A DNA stretch of 40,314 nucleotides, taken from positions 1,153 to 41,466 of the forward strand of contig PLOC01000034.1 of assembly GCA_003141955.1 (NCBI GenBank), in the 5' to 3' direction. Position numbers and translations under genes: made by a program. Source of the stretch: Chloroflexota bacterium. GTDB lineage: Bacteria > Chloroflexota > Limnocylindria > Limnocylindrales > CSP1-4. Below the pieces are notes generated by a model, which was not told where the DNA came from, made no database searches, and saw only the letters and a program-made list of their open reading frames with translations. Numbering within the stretch: position 1 is the first letter of the stretch; each line of letters starts with the position of its first letter. Shown piece after piece: positions 1 to 6,428 of the stretch.

Positions 1-51
1 CCCTGCTCCGGCACCAGCCCTTCGCGAGTCGACCCAGAGCGCCCGCCCGGG

Positions 52-624
52 TCAGGGGAGGCGAGTAGGGGAGGATCCTCGAACGGGTACGTTGTGGGCC
101 GCCGCCGTTGCGGCAGCAACGAACTCCGGGATCAGGACCGCAACTCGCAGGGCGAGGACCTCGGGCGGCTCGGGGTCGTCCATGTTCAGCGTCAGGTCGG
201 GCGAGGCAGGCTCGTGCCAGGGGATGTCGACGCCGCCGACGTTGCTCCTCTGCCCGGCGTTCGCTCGGGCATAGACACCCCGGAGATCGCGGCGCGCGAG
301 CTTCGCGAGAGAGGCTCGCAGGAGCACCTCCCGATAGCCCGGCAGGTTCGCCCTGTTCCAGGCCAGCCTCTCCGGGTCCGAGCATGAGTCGGCCACGACG
401 ACGATGAGCTTCTGCATTGCCAGCAGGCGCGCGATCCGGCCGAGGCGGGCCGACTGAGTGCCACGGTCCTCCGGCGAGTAGCCGAGGTCGTCGTCCACGG
501 CCGCGCGAACGGCGTCGCCATCGAGGACGGCGACCGAGGCGATCGGAGCCAGCGCGCCGTGCAGCGCCTGCGCCAGGGTCGACTTGCCCGAGCCGGAGAG
601 CCCCACGAGCCAGACGACGCTCAT
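52..624 (-). CDS. cysC: Adenylylsulfate (APS) kinase-like protein
   Basis: The 190-residue product resembles APS kinase, which phosphorylates adenosine 5'-phosphosulfate to PAPS in the cytoplasm. Visible motifs are a P-loop GLSGSGKST (residues 8-16), the DGDAVR block (35-40) followed by DLGYSPEDR, and a C-terminal block around DLRGVYARANAG and GVDIPWHEP that matches the family's substrate-binding end. Two places are divergent: the usual ISPYRxDR segment reads VVADSCSDPER, and the family's DPKGLYKKA reads DLRGVYARA, so the substrate may differ. The ATG at 624 begins just before the core domain. An in-frame GTG at 729 would add 35 residues of unknown character, and neither start has a strong ribosome binding site. 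No other sulfate-assimilation gene is visible. P-loop kinase: very sure; APS as substrate: moderately sure. Confidence 0.8.
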   Translation of the reverse strand: MSVVWLVGLSGSGKSTLAQALHGALAPIASVAVLDGDAVRAAVDDDLGYSPEDRGTQSARLGRIARLLAMQKLIVVVADSCSDPERLAWNRANLPGYREVLLRASLAKLARRDLRGVYARANAGQRSNVGGVDIPWHEPASPDLTLNMDDPEPPEVLALRVAVLIPEFVAAATAAAHNVPVRGSSPTRLP

Positions 625-858
625 CGGCTCGCGGCCGGCCAGCGGCTTTCCCGTGCCGGCACGGAAGGAAGCGCGGGAGGCGTGGGCGAAGGCTGGCGAA
701 TCATCGGCGAAGCAGTCATCCAATTGCACGGAGGCTTGAGTCTTCGGTCCGTTAGGTAGCTGGGCCCCATGTTCGGGCGGGTCGGGGGCGCCGTAAAGGC
801 GGCATCCGGGGCCCCGGCCCGGGGTGGTGCGGACGTCCCAGCAGGCGCCTCTGATACC

Positions 859-889
859 AAAAAAGGCGGGCCGCTTGCGCGGCCCGCCT
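859..889 (-). terminator. Rho-independent terminator after the Flp pilin genes
   Basis: A perfect 11-bp stem (864-874 with 879-889) closes a 4-base loop. On the minus strand it is followed by six T residues (859-864). It lies 20 bases beyond the stop of the distal pilin gene and before the APS kinase-like gene, so pilin transcription should end here. This is the strongest intrinsic terminator in the window. Confidence 0.9.
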
Positions 890-909
890 CACTCCAGCCC
901 GTGACGTCC

Positions 910-1059
910 CTAAATGCTGGCCCCAATGTGGCTGATCTCGGAATTCAGATTGCCGCCGAAGAACAAGAGTGCGGCAACGGCGAGAATCGCGATCAAAGAA
1001 AGGATGAGTGCGTATTCCGCGAGACCCTGCCCTTCCTCGCGGTGAAGGAACAAGAACAA
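910..1059 (-). CDS. Flp-family type IVb pilin (49 aa, TTG start)
   Basis: This very short gene encodes a 49-residue Flp-type pilin. The residues MFLFLHREEG precede the family motif QGLAEYALIL, and a hydrophobic stretch (SLIAILAVAALLFF) forms the single helix that builds the pilus fibre. The Gly10/Gln11 junction with Glu at mature position 5 is the site expected for a type IV prepilin peptidase. The start is a TTG at 1059, chosen because an ideal GGAGG (1066-1070) sits six bases upstream and no ATG or GTG is in frame. A strong terminator follows. No tad assembly genes are in the window. The product should be exported and assembled at the cell surface; family very likely, exact start slightly less so. 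Confidence 0.87.
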   Translation of the reverse strand: MFLFLHREEGQGLAEYALILSLIAILAVAALLFFGGNLNSEISHIGASI

Positions 1060-1171
1060 GAACGGCCTCCTTTCACCAGGACTGCCTGGCGACTCCGAAC
1101 CGTGGCTGGTTGGGGCTCGGATCGGTCAGGCGACTTGCGGGTCGTCGGTGGCGTGGATGCTCATCAGAAAG

Positions 1172-1200
1172 CCTACCCAGGAAAGCTGGGGCTGGGTAGG
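1172..1200 (-). repeat. 9-bp inverted repeat (hairpin) between the two pilin genes
   Basis: CCTACCCAG (1172-1180) and CTGGGTAGG (1192-1200) form a perfect 9-bp stem with an 11-base loop. On the minus strand the stem is followed by CTTTCTG, a poor U-tract, so it could be a weak terminator or attenuator, or a 3'-end stabiliser between the two pilin cistrons. Confidence 0.6.
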
Positions 1201-1222
1201 GTTACTATCGTTTACCCCATTC

Positions 1223-1260
1223 GGGCGACGAGCGGATGGCTTCGCTCGTGGCTTGCGCCC
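1223..1260 (-). repeat. Two-tier hairpin just after the upstream pilin stop
   Basis: Read on the minus strand, an outer GGGCG/CGCCC stem (1256-1260 with 1223-1227) stacks on an inner perfect 7-bp stem ACGAGCG/CGCTCGT (1243-1249 with 1228-1234). A six-base bulge and the eight-base loop both contain AAGCC. The element begins 10 bases after the pilin stop at 1270 and has no U-tract. It may stabilise the first cistron or form part of a regulatory RNA; it does not match a riboswitch consensus that I know. Confidence 0.55.
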
Positions 1261-1269
1261 GGGTCCGCT

Positions 1270-1425
1270 CTAGAGGCTGTGACCGATGACGCTGAGGATG
1301 GTGTCGATCCGGCCGCTCAAGAAGAGCAGCGCGGTAATGGCGAGAATGGCGATGAGGGCGAGGATGAGTGCGTATTCCGCAAGGCCTTGCCCGCGGCGAC
1401 GGACCCTCCGTGCGATGGAGGGCAT
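1270..1425 (-). CDS. Flp-family type IVb pilin (51 aa)
   Basis: The 51-residue product is a second Flp pilin. A basic leader (MPSIARRVRRRG) ends in Gly, followed by QGLAEYALILALIAI and a hydrophobic helix that ends near residue 39, then a short tail RIDTILSVIGHSL. Cleavage after Gly12 by a type IV prepilin peptidase is expected, leaving a mature pilin of about 39 residues. The ATG at 1425 has a GGGAGG ribosome binding site about six bases upstream; a longer in-frame reading back to 1584 has no such site and no family support. Its core is almost identical to that of the next gene at 910-1059, so the two are recent or co-functioning paralogues, perhaps a major and a minor pilin. No assembly genes are in view. 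Confidence 0.9.
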   Translation of the reverse strand: MPSIARRVRRRGQGLAEYALILALIAILAITALLFLSGRIDTILSVIGHSL

Positions 1426-1482
1426 ATAGGCCTCCCAACGACGGCCCAATGAGCGACTGAATGGACCGAATGGCGCTGGCAA

Positions 1483-1522
1483 GCGTATGGGCGAGGCCGC
1501 CGGGCGGCAATGGCCCATACGC
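1483..1522. repeat. Nested inverted repeat upstream of pilin genes
   Basis: GCGTATGGGC (1483-1492) and GCCCATACGC (1513-1522) are perfect 10-bp inverted arms. Between them GCCGCC/GGCGGC forms a second, inner stem. It sits about 58 bases upstream of the first pilin start, so on the minus strand it could lie in the pilin mRNA leader, or as DNA it could be a regulator site or a bidirectional transcription block. Confidence 0.6.
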
Positions 1523-1616
1523 CGGGCGCGGAGGGACTTGGGTCCTTCGGCGGATGCGGTGGGCGCCCGCGGGAGTAGCCGCACCGGGCCGCTTCGCCAT
1601 CGGCTTCGCCGGCCGC

Positions 1617-1650
1617 GCGAGATGGCGGGCGGCGCGAGATGGCGGGCGGC
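1617..1650. repeat. 17-bp tandem direct repeat
   Basis: Two adjacent perfect copies of a 17-base unit (1617-1633 and 1634-1650), containing GAGATGGCGGGC, lie just upstream of the likely rpsF promoter. A third copy has begun (GCGA at 1651). It could be a slippage product or a protein binding array. Confidence 0.65.
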
Positions 1651-1669
1651 GCGACGGGCATGGCACTGC

Positions 1670-1675
1670 TAGAAT
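1670..1675 (+). promoter_or_regulatory. Probable -10 element (TAGAAT) for rpsF operon
   Basis: TAGAAT matches the TAtaaT consensus at four of six positions, including the essential A2 and T6. Transcription would begin near 1682 and leave a leader of about 75 bases before rpsF. No clear -35 hexamer is visible. Confidence 0.4.
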
Positions 1676-1679
1676 GCGT

Positions 1680-1742
1680 CGGTCCTTTCGGCTCCGACCG
1701 GATGGCGTTGCCGTGCGCGCATCGGAGCATTTCCCATGGGAA
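1680..1742 (+). promoter_or_regulatory. Structured rpsF leader, possible S6:S18 binding RNA
   Basis: The leader contains CGGTC/GACCG arms (1680-1684 and 1696-1700), a GATG-GCG/CGC-CATC hairpin (1701-1723), and a 12-bp perfect palindrome TTCCCATGGGAA (1731-1742) touching the rpsF ribosome binding site. Many bacteria place an autoregulatory RNA that binds the S6:S18 complex in front of rpsF. The location and the presence of operon partner rpsR fit, but I could not verify the conserved bulge. Confidence 0.3.
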
Positions 1743-1756
1743 GGAGTATTTGGCGC

Positions 1757-2176
1757 ATGCGCCGTTACGAACTCATGCTCGTGCTGCGCCCGGATCTTGC
1801 GGATGACAAGGTCCAGGCCTCACTCGAGCGAACCGCCCGAGCCATCGCGGCAGGCGGCGGTCAGATCGTCAAGCAGGCCCCCTGGGGTCGGCGGCGGCTG
1901 GCCTATCCCATCGACCACCATCGCGAAGGGTCGTACTACGTCGTTCTCTTCGAGGCGCCGGCGACGGCGATCGCCGAGCTGGAGCGCGGCTTGATGATCA
2001 GCGAGGAAGTCCTGCGCCACCTCGTTACCCGCGTCGAGCGCCCGGTGCGGGCGGCTCGCGGACGTGACGTCGAGGGCGACGTCGAGGTCGAGCCTCCGAG
2101 CGACGACGAGGAGCTCGAGGACGAGGCGCTCATCGACGAGTCGGAGAGCGAAGCGGCGCCTGCCGCGATCGACTGA
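1757..2176 (+). CDS. rpsF: 30S ribosomal protein S6
   Basis: S6 binds the platform of the small ribosomal subunit together with S18. The 139-residue product begins MRRYELMLVLRPDL and shows the conserved WGRRRLAYPIDHHREG block, which interacts with S18 and rRNA. The core ends near residue 100. A strongly acidic tail follows (EPPSDDEELEDEALIDESES), reminiscent of the polyglutamate tail that RimK adds to E. coli S6, but here it is encoded in the gene. The ATG at 1757 is preferred over one at 1736 because the homologous N-terminus starts there and AAGGAG precedes it. It is followed by ssb and rpsR in the classic operon order. Confidence 0.96.
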   Translation: MRRYELMLVLRPDLADDKVQASLERTARAIAAGGGQIVKQAPWGRRRLAYPIDHHREGSYYVVLFEAPATAIAELERGLMISEEVLRHLVTRVERPVRAARGRDVEGDVEVEPPSDDEELEDEALIDESESEAAPAAID

Positions 2177-2209
2177 GGCCCGCGCGACGCGGAGCTGGAG
2201 GCACGCTCG

Positions 2210-2650
2210 ATGTCGCTGAACAAGGCAATGATCATCGGCAATCTCGGCAAGGACCCCGAGATGCGGTACACGCCCAACGGCCAGGCGGTCACGCAGTTCA
2301 CGGTTGCTGTCAACCGCAACTACAAGGACGCCAGCGGGGAGTGGAAGGAAGAGACCGAGTGGTTCCGGGTGGTTGCCTGGGCCGCGCTCGCCGAGCGGAC
2401 GGCGGAGTACCTCCGCAAGGGCCGCAAGGTCTACGTCGAAGGTCGACTCCAGACACGCACCTGGGAAGGCCAGGACGGGCAGAAGCACTACACCACGGAG
2501 CTGATCGCCAGCACCGTCACAGGTCTGGACCCTCGACCGCGCGAGGACGGAGCCCAGGAACCCGCGGGCGCGCGACCAGCGCGCGGCGCCGCTCCGGCGG
2601 GGTCGTCCGAGGATCTCGGCTCGAGCGACCTGGACGAGCTGCCCTTCTGA
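2210..2650 (+). CDS. ssb: Single-stranded DNA-binding protein
   Basis: SSB coats single-stranded DNA during replication, recombination and repair and recruits partner proteins through its C-terminal tip. The 146-residue product has a complete OB fold (residues 1-105) with NKAMIIGNLGKDPEMRYTPNG, the FTVAVNR strand and KVYVEGRLQTRTWEG. A short Pro/Ala-rich linker and an acidic tip ending DLDELPF follow, the equivalent of DDDIPF that binds proteins such as PriA and RecG, both of which are encoded in this window. It sits 33 bases after rpsF, with a GGAG site before the ATG, and is co-transcribed with rpsF and rpsR. Confidence 0.97.
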   Translation: MSLNKAMIIGNLGKDPEMRYTPNGQAVTQFTVAVNRNYKDASGEWKEETEWFRVVAWAALAERTAEYLRKGRKVYVEGRLQTRTWEGQDGQKHYTTELIASTVTGLDPRPREDGAQEPAGARPARGAAPAGSSEDLGSSDLDELPF

Positions 2651-2731
2651 ACATCGCCGGCCGGTTGCCGGCGTCCACGAACCCAATCGCCGCGCCGCGA
2701 GCGTGGCCCTGCTGACAAAGGAACGACACGG

Positions 2732-3010
2732 ATGCCTGCATACACTCGAGAGAAGCCCAAGGGCAAGCGCGACGACTACTACCGCGATCGGCGCCGTCGC
2801 AAGGTCTGCACGTTCTGTGCGGACAAGACCGTCATGATCGACTACAAGGAAGTGAACCGGTTGCGGCGCTACCTCTCCGAGCGTGCCAAGATCGAGCCGC
2901 GACGCAAGACCGGGACCTGCGCCAATCACCAGCGCCAGCTCGCCGTCGCCTTGAAGCGTGCCCGCATCGTCGCCTTGCTGCCGTACGCGCCCCAGCACGT
3001 CCGGCCCTGA
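2732..3010 (+). CDS. rpsR: 30S ribosomal protein S18 (zinc-binding type)
   Basis: S18 pairs with S6 on the platform of the 30S subunit. The 92-residue product has a basic N-terminus, then [11 protein letters not shown] with a CxxC pair, the [18 protein letters not shown] block diagnostic of S18, and [29 protein letters not shown]. The Cys pair plus the later Cys and His look like a zinc site (the C+ form), whereas E. coli S18 lacks it. The ATG at 2732 follows AAAGGAACG. It is the last gene of rpsF-ssb-rpsR. Confidence 0.97.
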   Translation: MPAYTREKPKGKRDDYYRDRRRRKVCTFCADKTVMIDYKEVNRLRRYLSERAKIEPRRKTGTCANHQRQLAVALKRARIVALLPYAPQHVRP

Positions 3011-3071
3011 CCCCGTGGAGCCTGGCGCGCCGGCTCGACTCGGTTGCGCCGGGACGGGCTGATCCGCGGCC

Positions 3072-3944
3072 GTGGCTGAGCTGCTGCTGATCGTCGGCGG
3101 CGTGGCCGCGGGCGCATTCGGCGCGCTGCTCGGCCTGGGCGGCGGGGTGTTGATCGTGCCGCTGCTCACCCTGGGCTTCGGGTTGCCACTTCGAGAGTCG
3201 GTCGGCGCCAGTCTGGTCTGCGTCATCGTGACCAGCAGCGCAGCCGCCTCAGTCTATCTCCAGCGCGACGTCGCGAATCTGCGGCTCGGCATGACGCTGG
3301 AGATGTTCACGGCGATCGCGGCGATGGCGGGCGGGCTGGTGGCGTTTCTCGTGCCAGATCGTGTCCTGGCCCTGATGTTCGCGGCCCTGCTCGCATATGT
3401 TGCGGTCACGATGGCCCGCGCCCGGGACGCCAGGGACGGCCGAGTTGCCCAAGACGCCGCCGATGCGCCAGGCGACGCCCCCCGAGAAGCAGCTGAGGAC
3501 GCCGAGCGGCGACCAGGCGGCACGAATACTGCGGGCGACGGCGGGCTGATCGCCTCCCTGTCGGGTCCCGGCTATCGTGTTCGCAACCTCGGCCTCGGCG
3601 TGCTCGGGAGCCTGGTGGCCGGGGTAGTCAGCGCCCTGTTCGGGGTCGGAGGCGGGATCGTCAAGGTGCCGGTCATGAACCTGATCATGGGCGTGCCGAT
3701 TCGGGTGGCCACGGCAACGAGCAACCTCATGATCGGCGTGACCGCCTCGGCGGGCGCTCTGATCTACCTGTTCCGCGGGGGCATCGACCCATACGTGGCC
3801 GCGCCTACGGCCCTGGGTGTCTTCGCCGGGGCGAGCCTGGCGTCGCGCCTGTCCCACCGGGTCGACCTGGGCACTCTTCGGCTGCTGTTCGTCGCCGTGC
3901 TGGTTGTCACTGCCGCCCAGATGGCGCTGCGGGGAATCGGATGA
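3072..3944 (+). CDS. TauE/SafE family sulfite/anion exporter
   Basis: The 290-residue polytopic membrane protein belongs to the TauE/SafE (sulfite exporter) family, which moves sulfite, sulfonates or related small anions across the cytoplasmic membrane. It has the two family repeats: GAFGALLGLGGGVLIVPLL near residue 17 and ALFGVGGGIVKVPVMNL near residue 190, each followed by several hydrophobic helices. A hydrophilic, acidic loop of about 45 residues (115-160) separates the halves. The start is GTG at 3072. Its stop overlaps the start of the DUF1634 gene by four bases, so the two are translationally coupled. The true substrate cannot be told from sequence; the APS kinase-like gene 2.4 kb away makes a sulfur compound possible. 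Confidence 0.88.
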   Translation: MAELLLIVGGVAAGAFGALLGLGGGVLIVPLLTLGFGLPLRESVGASLVCVIVTSSAAASVYLQRDVANLRLGMTLEMFTAIAAMAGGLVAFLVPDRVLALMFAALLAYVAVTMARARDARDGRVAQDAADAPGDAPREAAEDAERRPGGTNTAGDGGLIASLSGPGYRVRNLGLGVLGSLVAGVVSALFGVGGGIVKVPVMNLIMGVPIRVATATSNLMIGVTASAGALIYLFRGGIDPYVAAPTALGVFAGASLASRLSHRVDLGTLRLLFVAVLVVTAAQMALRGIG

Positions 3945-4291
3945 AGGCCGGGCGGCTGGAGCGGACCGTCGGCCTCGTGCTCGGGGTCGGGGCGATCGTC
4001 AGCGTCGCGCTGCTTGCGATGGGCATCGCCGGCATGTGGGCCGCGCACGTCGGGCCGCTGGATCGGCCCTTTCCGCCATTCGACCTCGGGAGATTGCCCG
4101 TCGATCTGGCGTCCCTGAAGGCGGCGGGGTTCCTGTGGCTCGGGCTCCTTGCTGTGATACTTACCCCGTCGTTCCGGGTGATCGCATCGCTGGTGGGCTT
4201 TGCCGCGGCAGGCGAGCGACGGATGGTCGCGGTGGCCGTCGTCGTGCTGGCGGCCATCTGCCTGAGTGCCGCGCTGGGGGCTGGAGGCTGA
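3941..4291 (+). CDS. DUF1634 membrane protein
   Basis: The 116-residue protein has three predicted membrane helices (about residues 11-33, 62-83 and 92-112) and matches my recollection of the DUF1634 family, small membrane proteins commonly encoded next to TauE/SafE exporters. Its ATG overlaps the TauE stop codon (ATGA), and its stop is two bases from the next start. Function is not established; the fixed pairing suggests an accessory subunit of the exporter. The start has no independent ribosome binding site, in line with coupling. Confidence 0.75.
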   Translation: MKAGRLERTVGLVLGVGAIVSVALLAMGIAGMWAAHVGPLDRPFPPFDLGRLPVDLASLKAAGFLWLGLLAVILTPSFRVIASLVGFAAAGERRMVAVAVVVLAAICLSAALGAGG

Positions 4292-4293
4292 GT

Positions 4294-5337
4294 TTGGACG
4301 TCGTCTTCCTGGCCGTGTCGTTCGGGGTCATTCTCGCCGGAGCCGAGCTCTTCACAAACGGCATCGAGTGGTTCGGCCACAAGCTCGAGCTGGCGGAAGG
4401 CGCGATCGGGTCAGTGCTGGCCGCCGTCGGCACGGCGCTACCGGAGACGATGATCCCGTTCATCGCGATCGTTTTCGGCGGCGGTGCGGCAGCCAGTGAG
4501 GTTGGCGTCGGCGCGATTCTGGGCGCGCCATTCATGCTCTCGACCCTGGCGATGTTCGTGACCGGCGCAGCCGTTCTGGTGATGCGAGATCGCCGGGCGA
4601 ACCGGGAGGACCTCGTCGTCGATCCGGACGTTCTCGGCCACGACATCGCCTACTTCGGGGTGGCCTACGCGATCGCGGTCGGCGCGGCCCTCTTGCCCGC
4701 CGACCTGCTCCTCCCGCGCCAGCTGACGGCGGTCCTTTTGATCGGCCTCTACGCTTGGTACGTGATCGGGCACTTGCGGGCCGAGGCCGCCCAGGAGGCC
4801 GAGCTGGCGCCGTTGCGGTTTCACAGGCTGGATCGGCGGGCGCCGGCGCATCCTGCGCCGCCGCGGCTCCGGATCGTGACCGTGCAGGTTCTCGTCGCCC
4901 TCGGCTGCATCGTCGGAGGGGCCTGGGGCTTCGTTCATGCGGTGGAGGGTCTGTCGTCCTCGCTTGGCCTCAACGGCACGCTCCTCGCCCTGCTCGTGGC
5001 CCCGATTGCCACCGAGCTTCCCGAGAAGCTGAACAGCGTCATCTGGGTCCGGCAGGGCAAGGACACCCTGGCCATGGGCAACATCACCGGCGCCATGGTC
5101 TTCCAGAGCGCGTTTCCGACCTCCGTCGGTCTCGTGTTCGCGCCGCAGATCTGGTCGGCATCGGCAGCGGGAGTTGCCTTCGCTTCGGCCGGGATCACTT
5201 TCCTGTCGGCGGCGGCGATCGTTCTGCCGATGCTCGTTCGGCGCCGGCTCGATGGCCGGGCGCTGCTCGTCGGAGGCGTTTTCTACGTGGCCTACGTGGC
5301 GGTCGTGGTGGCGTCGCTGGCCGGCGGCCACGTCTGA
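4294..5337 (+). CDS. Sodium/calcium exchanger-like membrane protein (TTG start)
   Basis: The 347-residue membrane protein has two inverted alpha-repeats typical of the Ca2+:cation antiporter superfamily: AVGTALPETMIPFIAIVFGG in the N-terminal half and APIATELPEKLNSVIWV in the C-terminal half, each with the acidic residue expected to bind the cation. About ten hydrophobic helices are visible, with a cytoplasmic loop around residues 165-195. It probably exchanges Na+ or H+ for Ca2+ or another cation. The start is TTG at 4294, supported by GGAGG (4283-4287) six bases upstream and by the hydrophobic first helix beginning at once. It is the third gene of an operon with TauE and DUF1634. Confidence 0.87.
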   Translation: MDVVFLAVSFGVILAGAELFTNGIEWFGHKLELAEGAIGSVLAAVGTALPETMIPFIAIVFGGGAAASEVGVGAILGAPFMLSTLAMFVTGAAVLVMRDRRANREDLVVDPDVLGHDIAYFGVAYAIAVGAALLPADLLLPRQLTAVLLIGLYAWYVIGHLRAEAAQEAELAPLRFHRLDRRAPAHPAPPRLRIVTVQVLVALGCIVGGAWGFVHAVEGLSSSLGLNGTLLALLVAPIATELPEKLNSVIWVRQGKDTLAMGNITGAMVFQSAFPTSVGLVFAPQIWSASAAGVAFASAGITFLSAAAIVLPMLVRRRLDGRALLVGGVFYVAYVAVVVASLAGGHV

Positions 5338-5395
5338 TCTCCGGGCGAATCGACCTAGCGGTCGGTCGAGTTCCTCCGAGGAAAGGGTCGGGCGG

Positions 5396-5401
5396 TATAC
5401 T
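5396..5401 (+). promoter_or_regulatory. Possible -10 element (TATACT) for ilvE
   Basis: TATACT matches five of six consensus positions and lies 49 bases upstream of the ilvE ATG. No good -35 hexamer is seen at the usual distance. Confidence 0.4.
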
Positions 5402-5450
5402 CGGGGGCACGCTGGTCTATACCGGCGGTCAGCACCAGGAGCGACGATCG

Positions 5451-6428
5451 ATGGTCACTGAGCACGCCCAGGCCCCCGCCGCTGGCGCGGCGGCCACGCC
5501 CGATCAGTCCAACCTCATCTGCTACTTCCAGGGCGGATACGTAAGGCTGGGCGAGGCACGTATTCCGCTCATGACCCACGCCTTCCTGTACGGCACGGGT
5601 GTGTTCGAGGGGATCCGGGCGTATTGGAACCCGGACGAGAAGCAGCTCTACGGGCTCCGGATCAAGGAGCACATCGTCCGGCTGCGAAACTCCAGCAAGA
5701 TCATGCTCATGGCGGATGTGCCGACGGTCGACGAGTTCACCGAGATCGTCAAGCAAGTCCTGCGGCGCAACAACTTTCACGAAGACGCGTACTGCCGCCC
5801 CTCGGTCTACAAGAGCACCGAGGCCATCGGTGTCAAGCTCCACGGCCTGACCCACGACTTCTACGTCCTGGCCGTTCCGATGGGCGACTACATCGACACG
5901 GAGAAGGGAATCCCCACGGGCACGGTGTCATGGCGGCGCACCAGCGATACCTCGATCCCGTCGCGCAGCAAGATCACGGGCAGCTACGTGAATCCTGCCT
6001 TCTCCAAGAGTGAGGCCATGCTCAACGGCTTCGAGGAGGCGATCGTCCTGACTGCCGACGGGCATGTCTCGGAGGGCTCGGCGGAGAACCTGTTCATGGT
6101 CCGTGACGGCATCCTGATCACACCTTCGGTCAGCGAAGACATCCTCGAGGGGATCACGCGGGCCGGGATCATGGAGATCGCGAAGTACCTGGACATCCCG
6201 GTCAAGGAACGCCAGATCGACCGGTCCGAGCTCTACATAGCCGACGAGATCTTCCTCTGCGGCACCGGCGCTCAGGTCTCGCCGGTGGCGTCGGTCGACC
6301 ACCGGCCGGTTGGCGATGGGCACGTCGGTCCGATGGCGAAGAAGATCAGCCGGACCTACTTCGACGCCGTGCGGGGGCGACTGGACGCCTTCCGGCATTG
6401 GGTCACGCCCATCTACACGAGTGAGTGA
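5451..6428 (+). CDS. ilvE: Branched-chain amino acid aminotransferase
   Basis: IlvE transfers the amino group of glutamate to branched-chain 2-oxo acids, the last step of leucine, isoleucine and valine synthesis, using pyridoxal phosphate. The 325-residue product is a fold-type IV aminotransferase. It shows MTHAFLYGTGVFEGIRAY near the N-terminus, the cofactor lysine in SRSKITGSYVN (about residue 178), EAIVLTADGHVSEGSAENLF, which contains the conserved Glu for the PLP pyridine nitrogen, and FLCGTGAQVSPV near the end. The ATG at 5451 follows CAGGAG by nine bases. The next gene starts inside its last codons. D-amino acid or aminodeoxychorismate relatives share the fold, but the length and motifs favour IlvE. 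Confidence 0.93.
   Translation: MVTEHAQAPAAGAAATPDQSNLICYFQGGYVRLGEARIPLMTHAFLYGTGVFEGIRAYWNPDEKQLYGLRIKEHIVRLRNSSKIMLMADVPTVDEFTEIVKQVLRRNNFHEDAYCRPSVYKSTEAIGVKLHGLTHDFYVLAVPMGDYIDTEKGIPTGTVSWRRTSDTSIPSRSKITGSYVNPAFSKSEAMLNGFEEAIVLTADGHVSEGSAENLFMVRDGILITPSVSEDILEGITRAGIMEIAKYLDIPVKERQIDRSELYIADEIFLCGTGAQVSPVASVDHRPVGDGHVGPMAKKISRTYFDAVRGRLDAFRHWVTPIYTSE

Larger units (their letters stand above)
1426..1756. other. Divergent intergenic region between pilin and rpsF genes
   Basis: This 331-bp stretch has no supported gene. It holds a 9-bp direct repeat with one mismatch (1456-1464 and 1465-1473), a long nested inverted repeat (1483-1522), a 17-bp tandem duplication (1617-1650), a TAGAAT -10-like box (1670-1675) and small inverted repeats in front of rpsF. 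It must carry promoters for the leftward pilins and the rightward rpsF operon. Confidence 0.7.

Noticed and set aside
1-51. Possible start of another minus-strand gene (GTG at 14) at the left edge
   Set aside because: Only four codons would be visible, so there is nothing to identify.
1160-1269. Hammerhead ribozyme suggested by CTGATGAG on the minus strand
   Set aside because: The required GAAA segment after stem II and the paired third stem are absent.
1060-1269. c-di-GMP-I (GEMM) riboswitch in front of a pilin gene
   Set aside because: Only short GCAAGCC/GCGAAGCC strings resemble it; the two-hairpin architecture and the tetraloop receptor do not line up.
769-1452. 227-codon plus-strand frame across the pilin region
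   Set aside because: It is antisense to both Flp pilins and runs through the terminator and hairpins; its translation has no domain character.
1820-3226. 468-codon open frame on the minus strand across rpsF-ssb-rpsR
   Set aside because: It is antisense to three confidently identified genes, has low-complexity Arg/Leu-rich translation and no family motif. Long antisense frames are expected in GC-rich DNA.
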